Below, piece by piece: positions 1-9,079 of a DNA stretch of 64,000 nt (its first letter is position 1; each line of letters opens with the position of its first letter). Made by a program: the position numbers and the translations under genes. The stretch is from Roseobacter denitrificans OCh 114 (GTDB lineage Bacteria; Pseudomonadota; Alphaproteobacteria; Rhodobacterales; Rhodobacteraceae): assembly GCF_000014045.1 (NCBI RefSeq), contig NC_008209.1, forward strand, positions 496,001-560,000, given 5' to 3'. A model generated the notes under the pieces. The model saw only the letters and a list, made by a program, of their open reading frames with translations, did no database searches and was not told the DNA's origin.

Positions 1-800
1 TCGCCCGAAATCGCCGGGTCATATTGCGTTGCGGTGGTTTGCAATTGATCCGGCGCTTCAACGATCACATCGACCAGAATGCCCGGCACGGTTACGTCAT
101 GGGGCCGAATGGACCCTGCCGCCGCAATCCGCTTGACCTGCGCGATGACCGTGCCCCCGCTGTTGCGCGCGGCCAGTGCCATTTCCATCGCCCCCAGATA
201 GGCCCCCTCATGTTCGAAACTGAGGTTGCCGCGTGTATCGGCCGTTGTGGCGCGGATGATCGCCACATCAGGCTGGATCGATTTGAAATAGAGCCATTCT
301 TCGCCCTCAAAATCGCGCAGCTGAACGATTGGTGTCTTGCGCGCCTCACCGTTCATCGCGCAGCCTTCAAGGCGTGGATCGACAAAGGTTTCCATACCCA
401 CTTTGGTCAAGACACCCGGGCGCTTTGCCGCCCCCTCGCGCAACATGTCAAAGACAATACCGGATGGCACGTTATACGCGGCGACTTCATCGGCCACGAT
501 CATCTGCCATATCAATGGGGGTTCCGCCTTGGTCGGACCCGACGGATAGGAGCCGCCGATGATCCTCGATAGACAGCCCTTTTTGGCGATGTGATCCACG
601 CCCTTGGTGCCAAAGAAATCACCCGCTGCGATGGGGTGAATTGTGGTCAGGTTCCGTGGGTGTCCGACCGCGTCAAAACGATCACCGATGCCCTTGAGAA
701 CGGCATCAGGGCAACACAGCCCGCTGGATGAGTTGACGGCAACGGTTGCATCATCGGGAATGAGGTCAGCCGCATCGCGTGCTGTCATAATCTTGGGCAT
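1..800 (-). CDS. Acyl-CoA:acetate/3-ketoacid CoA-transferase (partial, cut by window edge)
   Basis: Reverse translation from an ATG at 800 gives an open frame of 266 codons that runs off the left edge. It begins MPKIMTARDAADLIPDDATV, followed by a region rich in small residues around NSSSGLCCPDAVLKGIGDRF, typical of the alpha half of family I CoA-transferases of the fused YdiF/propionate CoA-transferase type. These enzymes move CoA between a short-chain acyl-CoA and a free acid. The catalytic glutamate lies in the beta half and is outside the window. A GGAAG ribosome site precedes the ATG. The gene is divergent from the aldo/keto reductase, and an operator-like palindrome lies 34 bases upstream of its start. 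Exact substrate is unknown. Confidence 0.8.
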   Translation of the reverse strand, partial: MPKIMTARDAADLIPDDATVAVNSSSGLCCPDAVLKGIGDRFDAVGHPRNLTTIHPIAAGDFFGTKGVDHIAKKGCLSRIIGGSYPSGPTKAEPPLIWQMIVADEVAAYNVPSGIVFDMLREGAAKRPGVLTKVGMETFVDPRLEGCAMNGEARKTPIVQLRDFEGEEWLYFKSIQPDVAIIRATTADTRGNLSFEHEGAYLGAMEMALAARNSGGTVIAQVKRIAAAGSIRPHDVTVPGILVDVIVEAPDQLQTTATQYDPAISG

Positions 801-833
801 AGAATCTTCCGTGGCATTGCAGCGACACACTTT

Positions 834-853
834 AAGTAACTGTTTGGTTAAAA
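834..853. promoter_or_regulatory. Operator-like palindrome, site 1 of the TetR-locus family
   Basis: The sequence AAGTAACTGTTTGGTTAAAA has TAAC-N6-GTTA half-sites with the same spacing as sites at 905 and 3515. It lies in the divergent gap, 34 bases upstream of the CoA-transferase start. It probably binds the TetR-type protein encoded at 5353, though this is inference. Confidence 0.55.
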
Positions 854-904
854 GACTATGCCCACAATCCAGCATGCGATCAAGACTCTTTGATGCTTCC
901 CATT

Positions 905-924
905 AAGTAACTAAAGGGTTACAA
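905..924. promoter_or_regulatory. Operator-like palindrome, site 2 of the TetR-locus family
   Basis: AAGTAACTAAAGGGTTACAA has TAAC-N6-GTTA half-sites and ends 26 bases before the aldo/keto reductase ATG. It is the second site in this divergent gap, so each divergent gene has its own copy. Confidence 0.55.
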
Positions 925-949
925 TCAGAGCTATCAGGAAAGGCGCGAC

Positions 950-1768
950 ATGAACATCTATTTCAAACATTCGAACCAACGCTCATTTGGCACCTATCCT
1001 CTGAAAGGTACTGCTTGCAGAGACGCCATTCTCACCGCTGCCGAGGTTGGTTATCGCGCGTTTGATACGGCGCAGATGTATCGAAATGAGGCCGAGACAG
1101 GGGCCGCTCTGAAAGAAACGGGTATTCCGCGTGATACGCTCTGCGTGACGACAAAAGTCGAGAATGACAATTATGACGAAAGTAAATTTCTTGCTTCTGT
1201 TGAGGCCAGCCTGAAAGCCTTGCAGTTGGATTATGTGGATGTTTTGCTGCTGCACTGGCCGCCTGCGGATTTCCAGATCGAAGGCTCGCTGACCTTGCTG
1301 GAACAAGCGCATAAACGGGGCATGGCCCGTAATATCGGCGTGTCCAACTATACAGTCCAGATGATGCGCGATGCGACCAGGATTATTGAAACGCCCCTTG
1401 TGACAAATCAGATCGAATTCCACCCGCTTCTGAACCAAGACGTCATGCTGGCCGCCGCATCCGAAACCGGTATTCCGCTGTCGTCTTATTGTTCGGTTGC
1501 GCGTGGTGAGGTGTTCAAACATCCGATCTTTGCCGAGATTGGCGCCGGCTATGGCAAAACCGCGGCACAGGTCGTGCTGCGCTGGATCCTGCAAAAAGGT
1601 GTCAGCATCAACACCATGTCCACCAAACCCGAGAATATCGCGGCGAACTTCGATGTGATGGATTTCACGCTGTCCTCGGTTGACATGGCCCGGATCGAGC
1701 GGATGACGCATATGAATTACCGTATCGTCAGCAAGGATATCGTGCCATGGGCACCCGATTTCGACTGA
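950..1768 (+). CDS. Aldo/keto reductase
   Basis: A 272-residue NAD(P)H-dependent oxidoreductase of the aldo/keto reductase superfamily with a TIM-barrel fold. The catalytic tetrad is visible as Asp39 and Tyr44 (FDTAQMY), Lys69 (VTTKV) and His102 (LLHWPP). The C-terminal cofactor-binding part includes STKPENIAANFDVMDF. Length is normal for the short bacterial 2,5-diketogluconate-reductase-like group. An AGGAAAGG ribosome site lies before the ATG. It is expected to interconvert a carbonyl and an alcohol in the cytoplasm. Context suggests it acts on an intermediate of the same sugar- or polyol-like substrate handled by the neighbouring GMC enzyme, zinc dehydrogenase and importer, but the substrate is not shown. 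Confidence 0.9.
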   Translation: MNIYFKHSNQRSFGTYPLKGTACRDAILTAAEVGYRAFDTAQMYRNEAETGAALKETGIPRDTLCVTTKVENDNYDESKFLASVEASLKALQLDYVDVLLLHWPPADFQIEGSLTLLEQAHKRGMARNIGVSNYTVQMMRDATRIIETPLVTNQIEFHPLLNQDVMLAAASETGIPLSSYCSVARGEVFKHPIFAEIGAGYGKTAAQVVLRWILQKGVSINTMSTKPENIAANFDVMDFTLSSVDMARIERMTHMNYRIVSKDIVPWAPDFD

Positions 1769-1787
1769 CCCGGATGCTCTGCCGATG

Positions 1788-3392
1788 TCAGTGGTTTCCT
1801 CGGATCATATCTGCGGCTTTCTCGCCGATCATGATCGTCGGGGCATTGGTGTTTGACCCGATCAGAGAGGGCATGACCGAACTGTCGCACAGGCGCAGAC
1901 CGTCCACGCCGCGCACCCGCAATCGTGGATCAACCACCGCCATCGGGTCATCGGAAGACCCCATTTTGCACGTGCACGTCGGGTGATACGAGGTGCGACC
2001 AAAGGCGCGTGCATAGGCCTCATACTCTGCCTGCGTTTGCACGCTGTCATCGGGAAAGCGCACCGCGCGGATGTACTTTTGCAGGCTGGGTTGCGCGAAA
2101 ATCTCGCGGCTTATTCTGACGCCCTCGACAGAGGTTTTCAGATCCTCCGGGTGGCCCAGAAAATTCGGGTCAATGATCGGCGTATCCTTTGGGTCAGCAG
2201 AGCGCAGCCGCACCGTCCCTCTGGATTTGGGCCGTAGCGTATAGCTGTTGAGGGTAATGCCGGATGCGCCGGGTCGCACGGAGGGCACACCCGCCTCAGC
2301 CCCGGCCCCGGCCAGAAAATGGAACTGCAAATCGGGTGTTGCGGCGTCGGGATCCGCATACCAGAAGGCACCCCCCTCAACCACGTTGGACGCCACGGGA
2401 CCGGTGCGAAAAGCCAAGTATTGCAGGCCGGCCCAAAGCGCCCAATGCGGCTTGTTGTATTTGTCGAGGCTGTCGTGCCCGGTCAGCTCTGCCACGATAT
2501 CAATACCAAAGTGATCGGTGAGGTTTTCGCCAACGCCCGGCAAGTCCGCCTGCACGTCTATCCCATGGGCCTTGAGATGCGCCGCAGGTCCCAGCCCCGA
2601 CAACATCATCAGCTTTGGCGTGCCGATTGCCCCCGTCGTGACGATGACCTCCTGATCCGCGTGCACCGTCTCACTGCCGGTTTTGGCGGACCAGATATCG
2701 ACGCCAGTCGCACGCCCCTTTTCAACGACAACACGCTTGACCAGCACATTCATGCGCACGGTCAGATTGGGTCGATGCATCACCGGTTTGAGATACCCCA
2801 CCGCCGCAGAACAGCGCCGCGCATTCCTTGTGGTGGTCTGATAGACGCCAGCGCCTTCCTGCACCGCCCCGTTGAAGTCGGGGTTGAACGGGATGCCCCG
2901 TTCCTGACAGGAGCGCACGAAAGCAAGGGTCATCGGTTGCGCATTCAGGCTCGATACCGCCAAGGGCCCGTCCGTGCCGTGCCACTCGCCGGCAAAAACC
3001 GTGTTGCCTTCGGAGCGGATGAAATACTTGCGGATATCGTCAAATGCCCAGCCGTCGCAGCCCTCTTCCCGCGCCCAGCGGTCGTAATCGCTGGGGTGGC
3101 CACGGGTGAAAACCTCGGCGTTTATTGACGAACCACCGCCGATGACACGCGCCTGCGCATATGGAATTTCGCGGTTGTTGGCATGTTTCTGCGGCGCGGT
3201 CATCAGGCCCCATGTGTGCGGGCCGGTCGTCATCTTTGCGAACCCGACCGGCATGTGGATGAACGGGTGGCGATCACTGCCGCCGGCCTCCAGCAACAAC
3301 ACCCTGACGCTTGCATCTTCTGTCAGCCGGTTGGCGAGCACGCACCCGGCCGACCCGCCGCCCACGATGATATAGTCATAGCCCTGCGCCAC
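1788..3392 (-). CDS. GMC-family FAD oxidoreductase (choline dehydrogenase-like)
   Basis: A glucose-methanol-choline family flavoenzyme, 534 residues from the GTG at 3392. The chosen start places the FAD dinucleotide motif (YDYIIVGGGSAGCVLANRL) at the N terminus as usual. An upstream in-frame GTG at 3464 would add 24 unremarkable residues. The GMC signature GGGSSINAEVFTRGHP and the C-terminal catalytic block with SYHPTCTCKMG and GSNTNAPTIMIGEKAADMI are present. It oxidises an alcohol, probably cytoplasmically because no signal peptide is seen. It converges with the aldo/keto reductase (19-bp gap) and has an operator-like palindrome upstream at 3515. Choline is not favoured as substrate because no betaine genes are nearby. 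Confidence 0.88.
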   Translation of the reverse strand: MAQGYDYIIVGGGSAGCVLANRLTEDASVRVLLLEAGGSDRHPFIHMPVGFAKMTTGPHTWGLMTAPQKHANNREIPYAQARVIGGGSSINAEVFTRGHPSDYDRWAREEGCDGWAFDDIRKYFIRSEGNTVFAGEWHGTDGPLAVSSLNAQPMTLAFVRSCQERGIPFNPDFNGAVQEGAGVYQTTTRNARRCSAAVGYLKPVMHRPNLTVRMNVLVKRVVVEKGRATGVDIWSAKTGSETVHADQEVIVTTGAIGTPKLMMLSGLGPAAHLKAHGIDVQADLPGVGENLTDHFGIDIVAELTGHDSLDKYNKPHWALWAGLQYLAFRTGPVASNVVEGGAFWYADPDAATPDLQFHFLAGAGAEAGVPSVRPGASGITLNSYTLRPKSRGTVRLRSADPKDTPIIDPNFLGHPEDLKTSVEGVRISREIFAQPSLQKYIRAVRFPDDSVQTQAEYEAYARAFGRTSYHPTCTCKMGSSDDPMAVVDPRLRVRGVDGLRLCDSSVMPSLIGSNTNAPTIMIGEKAADMIRGNH

Positions 3393-3514
3393 CTTACGCG
3401 ACCCCCATACTGCGCGTTTGAAGGTCAATGTCGGCGTCAGGGTTAGGCAAGGCGACCCCTGCACACACTGTGCGGCCTTTTATGCAGAAAGTGCTCATGA
3501 TCAGGGCTGCCTAT

Positions 3515-3534
3515 AAGTAACCATATGGTTATTT
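3515..3534. promoter_or_regulatory. Operator-like palindrome, site 3 (most symmetric)
   Basis: AAGTAACCATATGGTTATTT contains the perfect palindrome TAACCATATGGTTA. It lies between the cupin stop and the GMC oxidoreductase, which suggests a separate regulated promoter for the GMC gene. Confidence 0.6.
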
Positions 3535-3570
3535 GGTACAGGCAACGCTGGTCATAATCAAGCCCGGTGC

Positions 3571-4140
3571 TTACTCCCGTTTGTCGAGCGCGTGCCGCCA
3601 GTCGTTCCACCCGCCATCCACAGAGGAGGGCGCGCCGTGCCATTCAGGCATCGCCTTGCCTGTGGCCGGATCGCGGGCGGGGATGGGCAGCATCATGATG
3701 CGCTTGCAGGCGCGTTTGTAATCCTCATTGCTGAGGAATTCTTCTTGTATGTCATCCCAATCGCGCCCATCGGGATAGCCACCGCACATGTGAATATCTT
3801 CCGACTGGCCGATCATTTCGTGGCTGACACCGGCGGGCATGACAATGACGTCGCCCGCTTCGATACGCACCTTTGTCCATCCGCCATCGCCCACCGACAG
3901 GTTGAACTCCATCCACCCGCGTGCACAGCCCAGACATTCATGCGTCGTCGAATGGAAATGGGCATATTCGTACACGCCCGGATAGTCCCAGTTGTTCGAC
4001 CATCCATTCTCGCGAAAGCGTGTCTTGATCGCCTCGGCGCCGCCGCCCGGCACTGCATTGCGATGCACCAGCAAGGGAAAGCGGCTGTTGGGGATCTTGC
4101 CATTCGGAGCGGAGGTGTAGCTTTCGGTGGTGATGGGCAT
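3571..4140 (-). CDS. Cupin-domain protein (YjlB-like)
   Basis: A 189-residue single-cupin protein. The cupin motif is seen in the HFHSTTHECLGC segment, with metal-ligand-type histidines, followed by GDVIVMPAGVSHEMIG with the second-motif histidine. The overall shape resembles the YjlB family of uncharacterised cupins. Many small cupins are isomerases or dioxygenases for sugars and sugar acids. It starts at ATG 4140 after an AGAGGAAC ribosome site and lies 15 bases after the zinc dehydrogenase, so the two are likely cotranscribed. The specific reaction cannot be read from the sequence. Confidence 0.8.
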   Translation of the reverse strand: MPITTESYTSAPNGKIPNSRFPLLVHRNAVPGGGAEAIKTRFRENGWSNNWDYPGVYEYAHFHSTTHECLGCARGWMEFNLSVGDGGWTKVRIEAGDVIVMPAGVSHEMIGQSEDIHMCGGYPDGRDWDDIQEEFLSNEDYKRACKRIMMLPIPARDPATGKAMPEWHGAPSSVDGGWNDWRHALDKRE

Positions 4141-4155
4141 AATCTTGTTCCTCTT

Positions 4156-5184
4156 TCAATCCGACATGACAATTTGCGTTTTCAGATCATCCGGGCGATC
4201 CCCGAATGTGTCAAACGCAGTCTGAATGTCTTTTAGCGGGTATTCCGCCCCCAGAAACGGCGCGGGATCAATCCGACCATGCACCAGAAAATTCAGCGCG
4301 TCATGCATATCCTGCCCGGAGCCTGCAACGGACCCCTTGATCGAGTTCTCCTGCAGAATGGTCGTCAGAATGTCGACGGGCAAAACTTCGCCCGCGCCGG
4401 TCAGGCCAAAGGCCGCCACATGGCCGCCCTTGCGGATCAGGTGCAGGGCTTGTTGGTAGAGCGCTGGTAGCCCCACGCTTTCAATCACGATATCTGCACC
4501 GCGCCCCTCGGTCGCTTGCATCACGCAGGCCTTGACGTCAGCCGGATCACTGACCCCGACATCCGCACCATGTCTGAGCGCAAGCGCCACCCGGTCCGGC
4601 GAAATATCCGTCACAATGATGGGTGCCGCGCCAATGGTGCGCAGCAATTGCACATGCAGATGCCCGATCGGACCCGCCCCCAGCACGGCGACGGATTGAC
4701 CAAAGCTCACATCGGCTTTCCGCGCAGCGCGCACAACGCAGGCCAGCGGTTCGGTCAGCGCGAGCACCTCAAACGGCATATGCGCAGGGGCGGGGATAAC
4801 CAGCCGGGCCGGAACCACGATGTATTCGGCGAAGGCCCCGTCCATGCTGATCCCCATCTGGCGCATGTCAGGGCAGTTCAGAATTTCGCTGCGGCGACAC
4901 CAGTAACAGGTGCCACAGCCAACATTCGTGTCAACGACCGCCTTGTCCCCGAGGCGCAGCCCGGTCACATCAGGGCCGAGCGCCTCGATCGTGCCGGTGA
5001 ATTCATGACCCGGTATCATCGGCAGATTGTCGGTCGCATAATGTCCGTTGAAGATGTGGATGTCCGTACCGCAAATGCCGACACGCGCGACGCGTATCAA
5101 AACCTCGCCCCTGCCGGGGGTCGGGGTGGGCCTCTCCTGCATCTCGAAATGTCCCGGTTTGCTCAACACTGCCGCACGCGTCAT
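4156..5184 (-). CDS. Zinc-dependent alcohol dehydrogenase (MDR, sorbitol/threonine dehydrogenase-like)
   Basis: A medium-chain dehydrogenase of 342 residues. The catalytic zinc site is in VGICGTDIHIF and GHEFTGTIEALG, the structural zinc cysteines are in VGCGTCYWCRRSEILNC, and the NAD-binding glycine motif is VAVLGAGPIGHLHVQLL. The start at 5184 is chosen because a GGGGGG-containing ribosome site precedes it and family members begin near here; the upstream extension has no support. It probably oxidises a polyol or sugar alcohol with NAD(P)+. It leads the cupin operon and is divergent from the TetR gene. Confidence 0.88.
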   Translation of the reverse strand: MTRAAVLSKPGHFEMQERPTPTPGRGEVLIRVARVGICGTDIHIFNGHYATDNLPMIPGHEFTGTIEALGPDVTGLRLGDKAVVDTNVGCGTCYWCRRSEILNCPDMRQMGISMDGAFAEYIVVPARLVIPAPAHMPFEVLALTEPLACVVRAARKADVSFGQSVAVLGAGPIGHLHVQLLRTIGAAPIIVTDISPDRVALALRHGADVGVSDPADVKACVMQATEGRGADIVIESVGLPALYQQALHLIRKGGHVAAFGLTGAGEVLPVDILTTILQENSIKGSVAGSGQDMHDALNFLVHGRIDPAPFLGAEYPLKDIQTAFDTFGDRPDDLKTQIVMSD

Positions 5185-5234
5185 TCTGGTCCCCCCTTCA
5201 ATCGCTGTGCCGAACAGTCCGGTCACCGTAGCAC

Positions 5235-5254
5235 AACGCACTTATCAGTTACCT
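5235..5254. promoter_or_regulatory. Degenerate operator-like site 4 in the dehydrogenase/TetR gap
   Basis: Read on the minus strand the site is AGGTAACTGATAAGTGCGTT. It has TAAC-N6-GTGC, the same arrangement as site 5 at 10344. One arm is weaker than in sites 1-3, so the call is less certain. It lies 51 bases upstream of the dehydrogenase start, on the side of the gap away from the TetR gene. Confidence 0.35.
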
Positions 5255-5352
5255 CTTCATGCAATAAGCACATAAAGATACCGCCGTGGCAACGCGACGC
5301 GAAACAACCTCTGGCCTTTGACGCTCAAAACAGGATGTCATAGGGTAATCCT

Positions 5353-6024
5353 GTGTTTCGCACAAATGATCAGGGTAGAAGTGAAGTGACCGAGAAGCGC
5401 AAAACACGTGACGCAGATGCGACCCGGCTGCGTATCATGCAGGCTGCCAAGAAGGAATTCGCCAAACATGGTCTGGGCGGGGCCCGCGTGGACGAGATTG
5501 CGGAGCGTGCCAAAGCCAACAAGCGCATGATCTATCACTACTTCGGTTCCAAGGAGAAGCTGTTCAAGGCTGTGCTTGAGGCCGCGTACCTCGACATCCG
5601 GAACGCCGAGCAAAAGCTTGATCTTGACAGCATGCCCGCGGAAAAAGCGTTGGAACACCTCGTGCGGTTCACCTGGGATTACTATTTGAAGAACCCGGAG
5701 TTCATCACGCTGGTCAACAGCGAGAACCTCCACCGCGCGCGCCACCTCAAGAAATCCGAAGTGATCGCGGTTGCCAGTCGGAAATTCGTATCCATGATGC
5801 AAAACCTGCTGGATCGTGGTGTGCAGGAAGGCGTCTTTCGCCCGGGCATTGATGCTACACAGTTGAACATCACGATTGCGGCGATTGGCTATTACTACCT
5901 GACCAACCGGTTCACCGGCGCGATCGTGTTCGAGCGGGATCTGATGACGCCTGACGCATTGGAAGAGCGGCTCGCCTTTAACCTCGACACCATCATGCGG
6001 CTGGTGCGGGCGGACGGTCTTTAG
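5353..6024 (+). CDS. TetR/AcrR-family transcriptional regulator
   Basis: A 223-residue regulator. The N-terminal helix-turn-helix is clear: RIMQAAKKEFAKHGLGGARV, then DEIAERAKANKRMIYHYFGS, the standard TetR recognition region. The C-terminal ligand-binding half is all-helical. The GTG at 5353 is used; a GTG at 5386 with an AGGGTAG ribosome site is an equally plausible start and removes 11 residues. It is divergent from the zinc dehydrogenase-cupin pair. Its central position and the repeated palindromes in the surrounding promoters suggest it is the local repressor. Its stop codon abuts a dispersed palindromic repeat. Confidence 0.9.
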   Translation: MFRTNDQGRSEVTEKRKTRDADATRLRIMQAAKKEFAKHGLGGARVDEIAERAKANKRMIYHYFGSKEKLFKAVLEAAYLDIRNAEQKLDLDSMPAEKALEHLVRFTWDYYLKNPEFITLVNSENLHRARHLKKSEVIAVASRKFVSMMQNLLDRGVQEGVFRPGIDATQLNITIAAIGYYYLTNRFTGAIVFERDLMTPDALEERLAFNLDTIMRLVRADGL

Positions 6025-6122
6025 AGCGTCATGCGAAAAACCTCGATCACGTAACGCTGCCTGAAATCAAAGTTCAACTTGTTACGTGATACGTGATGGT
6101 TCAGGTATTTCGTCAGACGCTC
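6023..6122. repeat. Dispersed ~100-bp imperfect palindrome, copy A
   Basis: Left end AGAGCGTCATGCGAAAA, right end ATTTCGTCAGACGCTC, so the ends are imperfect inverted repeats. Internally ATCACGTAAC pairs with GTTACGTGAT. The left end overlaps the TetR stop codon, and the element fills most of the gap to the convergent ABC ATPase gene. Three relatives lie at 36274, 47730 and 53098. Confidence 0.75.
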
Positions 6123-6142
6123 CAGAGCGCGAAAAAAACCAA

Positions 6143-7246
6143 TCACCGCAAGCGGTTTTCGGTCTTCGGATCGAAAAGGACAGCCTTGTCCATATTCAGC
6201 GCCAGTTCCGCCATTTCACCGGGATGCGCCTCTGCATCAGCGCGCATGCGACCGACCACGTCCTTGCCTGCGAAACAGGTTGTGATGAACGTATCTGATC
6301 CGGCGGGCTCGGTCACATCAATGCGGTTCCGGGCCAGAACCACATTGCGGGCCTTTTTGTCAGCGCCGTCAGGGTCCGTTACGGCCTCCGGGCGAATGCC
6401 CAACAGCACCGCAGCGCCATCTGCGCCCTGATCCACCGCGACGGGCAGCAACACAGGTGCTCCGGTGGCATCCGTGATCTCGACCATGGCCGCGGCACCT
6501 TTGCGACGCAAGATGGCCGGGATCAGGTTCATGGAAGGCGACCCCATGAAGCTGGCCACAAAGACATTCGCCGGATTGTCATAGATTTCTTTCGGCGTGC
6601 CCAGTTGCTGCACATATCCACCGTTCATCACTGCAATGCGCGTGGACAGGGTCATCGCCTCGATCTGGTCATGGGTGACATAAACGATGGTCGTGCCAAG
6701 CCGCTGATGCAGTTTCTTGATCTCGGTACGCATGTCGACGCGCAGCTTGGCATCCAGGTTCGACAAGGGTTCGTCAAAGAGGAACACATCCGGGTTGCGC
6801 ACCAGCGCCCGGCCCATCGCAACCCTTTGGCGTTGCCCACCGGACAACTGACCGGGTTTGCGGTTCAGCAATGGCGTGATCTGCAACATATCCGCGACCT
6901 TATCCATCGCAGCGGCGCGTTCGGCCTTGGGCACGCCATGCATTTCAAGACCAAAGGTGATGTTCTGCGCGACCGTCATATTCGGGTAAAGCGCGTAAGA
7001 CTGAAACACCATCGCGATGTTGCGCTTGGACGGATGCACGCCATTCATCGGCTGACCCTTGATTGCGATCGTGCCGCTGGTGATGTCTTCCAGCCCTGCA
7101 ATCATGTTCAACAGTGTCGATTTTCCGCAGCCGGACGGGCCCACCAGCACAAGAAATTCGCCCTCAGCCACGGAGACATCGACGCGGTGCAGAACCTCAG
7201 TGCTGCCATAGGATTTGGTGACGTTTTCGATATCCAGAAAACCCAT
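6143..7246 (-). CDS. Sugar ABC transporter ATP-binding protein (UgpC/MalK type)
   Basis: A 367-residue CUT1-type ATPase. Walker A GPSGCGKST lies at about residues 36-44, the signature is LSGGQRQRVAMGRALVRNP, Walker B is VFLFDEPLSNLDAKLR and the switch histidine is in YVTHDQIEAM. The extra C-terminal domain of about 120 residues is the TOBE/MalK-type regulatory fold. It powers the importer made with the two permeases and the binding protein upstream. It is last in the operon, two bases or fewer from the permease stop, and converges with the TetR gene across repeat copy A. Confidence 0.93.
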   Translation of the reverse strand: MGFLDIENVTKSYGSTEVLHRVDVSVAEGEFLVLVGPSGCGKSTLLNMIAGLEDITSGTIAIKGQPMNGVHPSKRNIAMVFQSYALYPNMTVAQNITFGLEMHGVPKAERAAAMDKVADMLQITPLLNRKPGQLSGGQRQRVAMGRALVRNPDVFLFDEPLSNLDAKLRVDMRTEIKKLHQRLGTTIVYVTHDQIEAMTLSTRIAVMNGGYVQQLGTPKEIYDNPANVFVASFMGSPSMNLIPAILRRKGAAAMVEITDATGAPVLLPVAVDQGADGAAVLLGIRPEAVTDPDGADKKARNVVLARNRIDVTEPAGSDTFITTCFAGKDVVGRMRADAEAHPGEMAELALNMDKAVLFDPKTENRLR

Positions 7247-7249
7247 GTC

Positions 7250-8131
7250 TTATCCTTTTACTGACCCGGCCATCAGGCCGCGCACAAAATAGCGCCCGGC
7301 AACAACATAAACGACCAGCGTCGGCAGGGCCGCCATGATCGCACCGGCAAAATGCACGTTGTATTCTTTCACCCCGGTCGAAGAACTGACTAGATTGTTC
7401 AGGGCCACGGTCATCGGCTGGCTGTCAGCATCTGCAAAGCTGGCGCCGAACAGAAAGTCGTTCCAGATATTGGTGAACTGCCAGATGAAGCTGACCGCGA
7501 TGATCGGTCCTGACGACGGCAACAGGATGCGCCAGAAGATGCGGAAGAACCCCGCGCCGTCTATCTGCGCGGCACGCACCAGCTCGGTCGGAAAGGCGGC
7601 GTAGTAGTTGCGGAAATATAGCGTGGTAAACCCGATGCCGTATACAAAATGCACAAGGATCAACCCAGTGGTGGACCCTGCAAGACCCAGCACACCGAGG
7701 CTTTGCGCCATGGGGATCAGGACGATCTGAAACGGAATGAAGCAGGAAAAGAGCAGCAGGCCGAAAACGATATTATGCCCGCGAAACTGCCATTTGGTCA
7801 GTACATAACCGTTCAACGCGCCGAAAAACGTCGAGAGTAAAACAGCGGGCAAGGCCATGGCGATGGAATTGAGGAAATAGGGTTTCAACCCCGTGGGATC
7901 CACCCCGATCTGTGCGGTGGACCACGCGGAGAGCCACGGTTGGATCGTCCAGACATCGGGCAGGGCCATCATATTGCCCCCGGTGATTTCGCTCAGCGGT
8001 TTTAGTGAGTTCACCAACATCACGAAGAGCGGCAAGAGGTAGAAGAGCGCAAAGAGCAGCAGCAGCAGGTAAATCAGTGTGCGTGCAAAACGCCCGCTGC
8101 GCATGGCATTTTCCGAAGAAGCGATGGCCAT
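7250..8131 (-). CDS. Sugar ABC transporter permease (MalG type)
   Basis: A 293-residue inner-membrane protein with about six membrane segments, the first being LIYLLLLLFALFYLLPLFVM. The ABC permease EAA loop is visible around ELVRAAQIDGAGFFRIFWRI, where it contacts the ATPase. The ATG overlaps the stop of the upstream permease by one base (TAATG), so translation is coupled. It forms the channel with the 8131-9024 product. Confidence 0.92.
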   Translation of the reverse strand: MAIASSENAMRSGRFARTLIYLLLLLFALFYLLPLFVMLVNSLKPLSEITGGNMMALPDVWTIQPWLSAWSTAQIGVDPTGLKPYFLNSIAMALPAVLLSTFFGALNGYVLTKWQFRGHNIVFGLLLFSCFIPFQIVLIPMAQSLGVLGLAGSTTGLILVHFVYGIGFTTLYFRNYYAAFPTELVRAAQIDGAGFFRIFWRILLPSSGPIIAVSFIWQFTNIWNDFLFGASFADADSQPMTVALNNLVSSSTGVKEYNVHFAGAIMAALPTLVVYVVAGRYFVRGLMAGSVKG

Positions 8132-9024
8132 TACTTCTTCTCCTTCAGTTCGGCATAGAGATAGGGCACCATGATCGCCGCGACCGTCATCAGCATGATC
8201 ACGGCTGAGGATGCGCCGATGCCCATCTGGTTGCGGCTGAAGGTATAGGAATACATGAACGTGGCAGGCAGTTCGGTGGCGCGGCCCGGCCCGCCGCCGG
8301 TCAGGGCGATCACAAGGTCATAGGATTTGATCGCCAGATGGCTCAGGATGACGAATGCCGACAGAAACGCGGGGCGCAATTGCGGAATGATGATGCGCCG
8401 GTATAGCTGCCAGTTGGAGGCGCCGTCCATTTGCGCCGCCTTGAGGATTTCATTGTCGATGCCGCGCAGCCCCGCCAGAAACATCGCCATGGTAAAGCCG
8501 GAACTTTGCCAGACCGCCGCCAGCACAACCGTGTAAATCGCGTAGTCCCGGTTCTTGATCCAGTCAAAGGCAAAACTTTCCCAGCCCCACAGATGCATCG
8601 TGTTTTCGATGCCGATGCCAGGGTCCAGCATCCATTTCCATGCCGTGCCCGTGACAATAAAAGACAACGCCATCGGATAGAGGTAGATGGGGCGCAAGAC
8701 ACCTTCGCCGCGTATCTTCTGATCCAGCAGGATCGCCAGAAGCAACCCGATCACAGAACAGATCACGATGTACAGCGTTGCAAAAACCGCAAGGTTCGTG
8801 ATCGCGGTTTCCCAGTGGCTGAGGCGGAACAGTTTGGAATAGTTTTCCCAGCCGACCAGCCCATAGGATGGCAACAACCGGCTGTCGGAAAAGCTCAGAT
8901 AGATCGTGAAAAGGATGAACCCGTAGACAAAGAACAGGACGAGCGCAAAGGACGGCGCAAGAACCAGTTTGGGCAACCAGTTCTGCAAACGCGTGCGCAT
9001 GTCCGGGCTGGACGTGTCCGCCAT
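8131..9024 (-). CDS. Sugar ABC transporter permease (MalF/UgpA type)
   Basis: A 297-residue inner-membrane permease. The start at 9024 follows a GGGGGAG ribosome site; an upstream in-frame TTG is not needed. The first membrane segment is LVLAPSFALVLFFVYGFILF. The EAA loop is in NEILKAAQMDGASNWQLYRR. It pairs with the downstream permease to form the CUT1-type importer channel. Confidence 0.92.
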   Translation of the reverse strand: MADTSSPDMRTRLQNWLPKLVLAPSFALVLFFVYGFILFTIYLSFSDSRLLPSYGLVGWENYSKLFRLSHWETAITNLAVFATLYIVICSVIGLLLAILLDQKIRGEGVLRPIYLYPMALSFIVTGTAWKWMLDPGIGIENTMHLWGWESFAFDWIKNRDYAIYTVVLAAVWQSSGFTMAMFLAGLRGIDNEILKAAQMDGASNWQLYRRIIIPQLRPAFLSAFVILSHLAIKSYDLVIALTGGGPGRATELPATFMYSYTFSRNQMGIGASSAVIMLMTVAAIMVPYLYAELKEKK

Positions 9025-9079
9025 AGGCTCCCCCGTTGGCAAAGGCCTGACCCCCGTGCAGGGATCAGGCCCCTTAGAG

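Noticed and set aside
24..572. Plus-strand open frame of 182 codons at the left edge
   Set aside because: It is the antisense of the CoA-transferase, which has clear family sequence and a ribosome site; this frame has no recognisable domain.
983..1711. Minus-strand open frame of 242 codons
   Set aside because: Antisense shadow of the aldo/keto reductase, without any motif.
2319..3128. Plus-strand open frame of 269 codons
   Set aside because: Antisense shadow of the GMC oxidoreductase; histidine- and arginine-rich with no fold.
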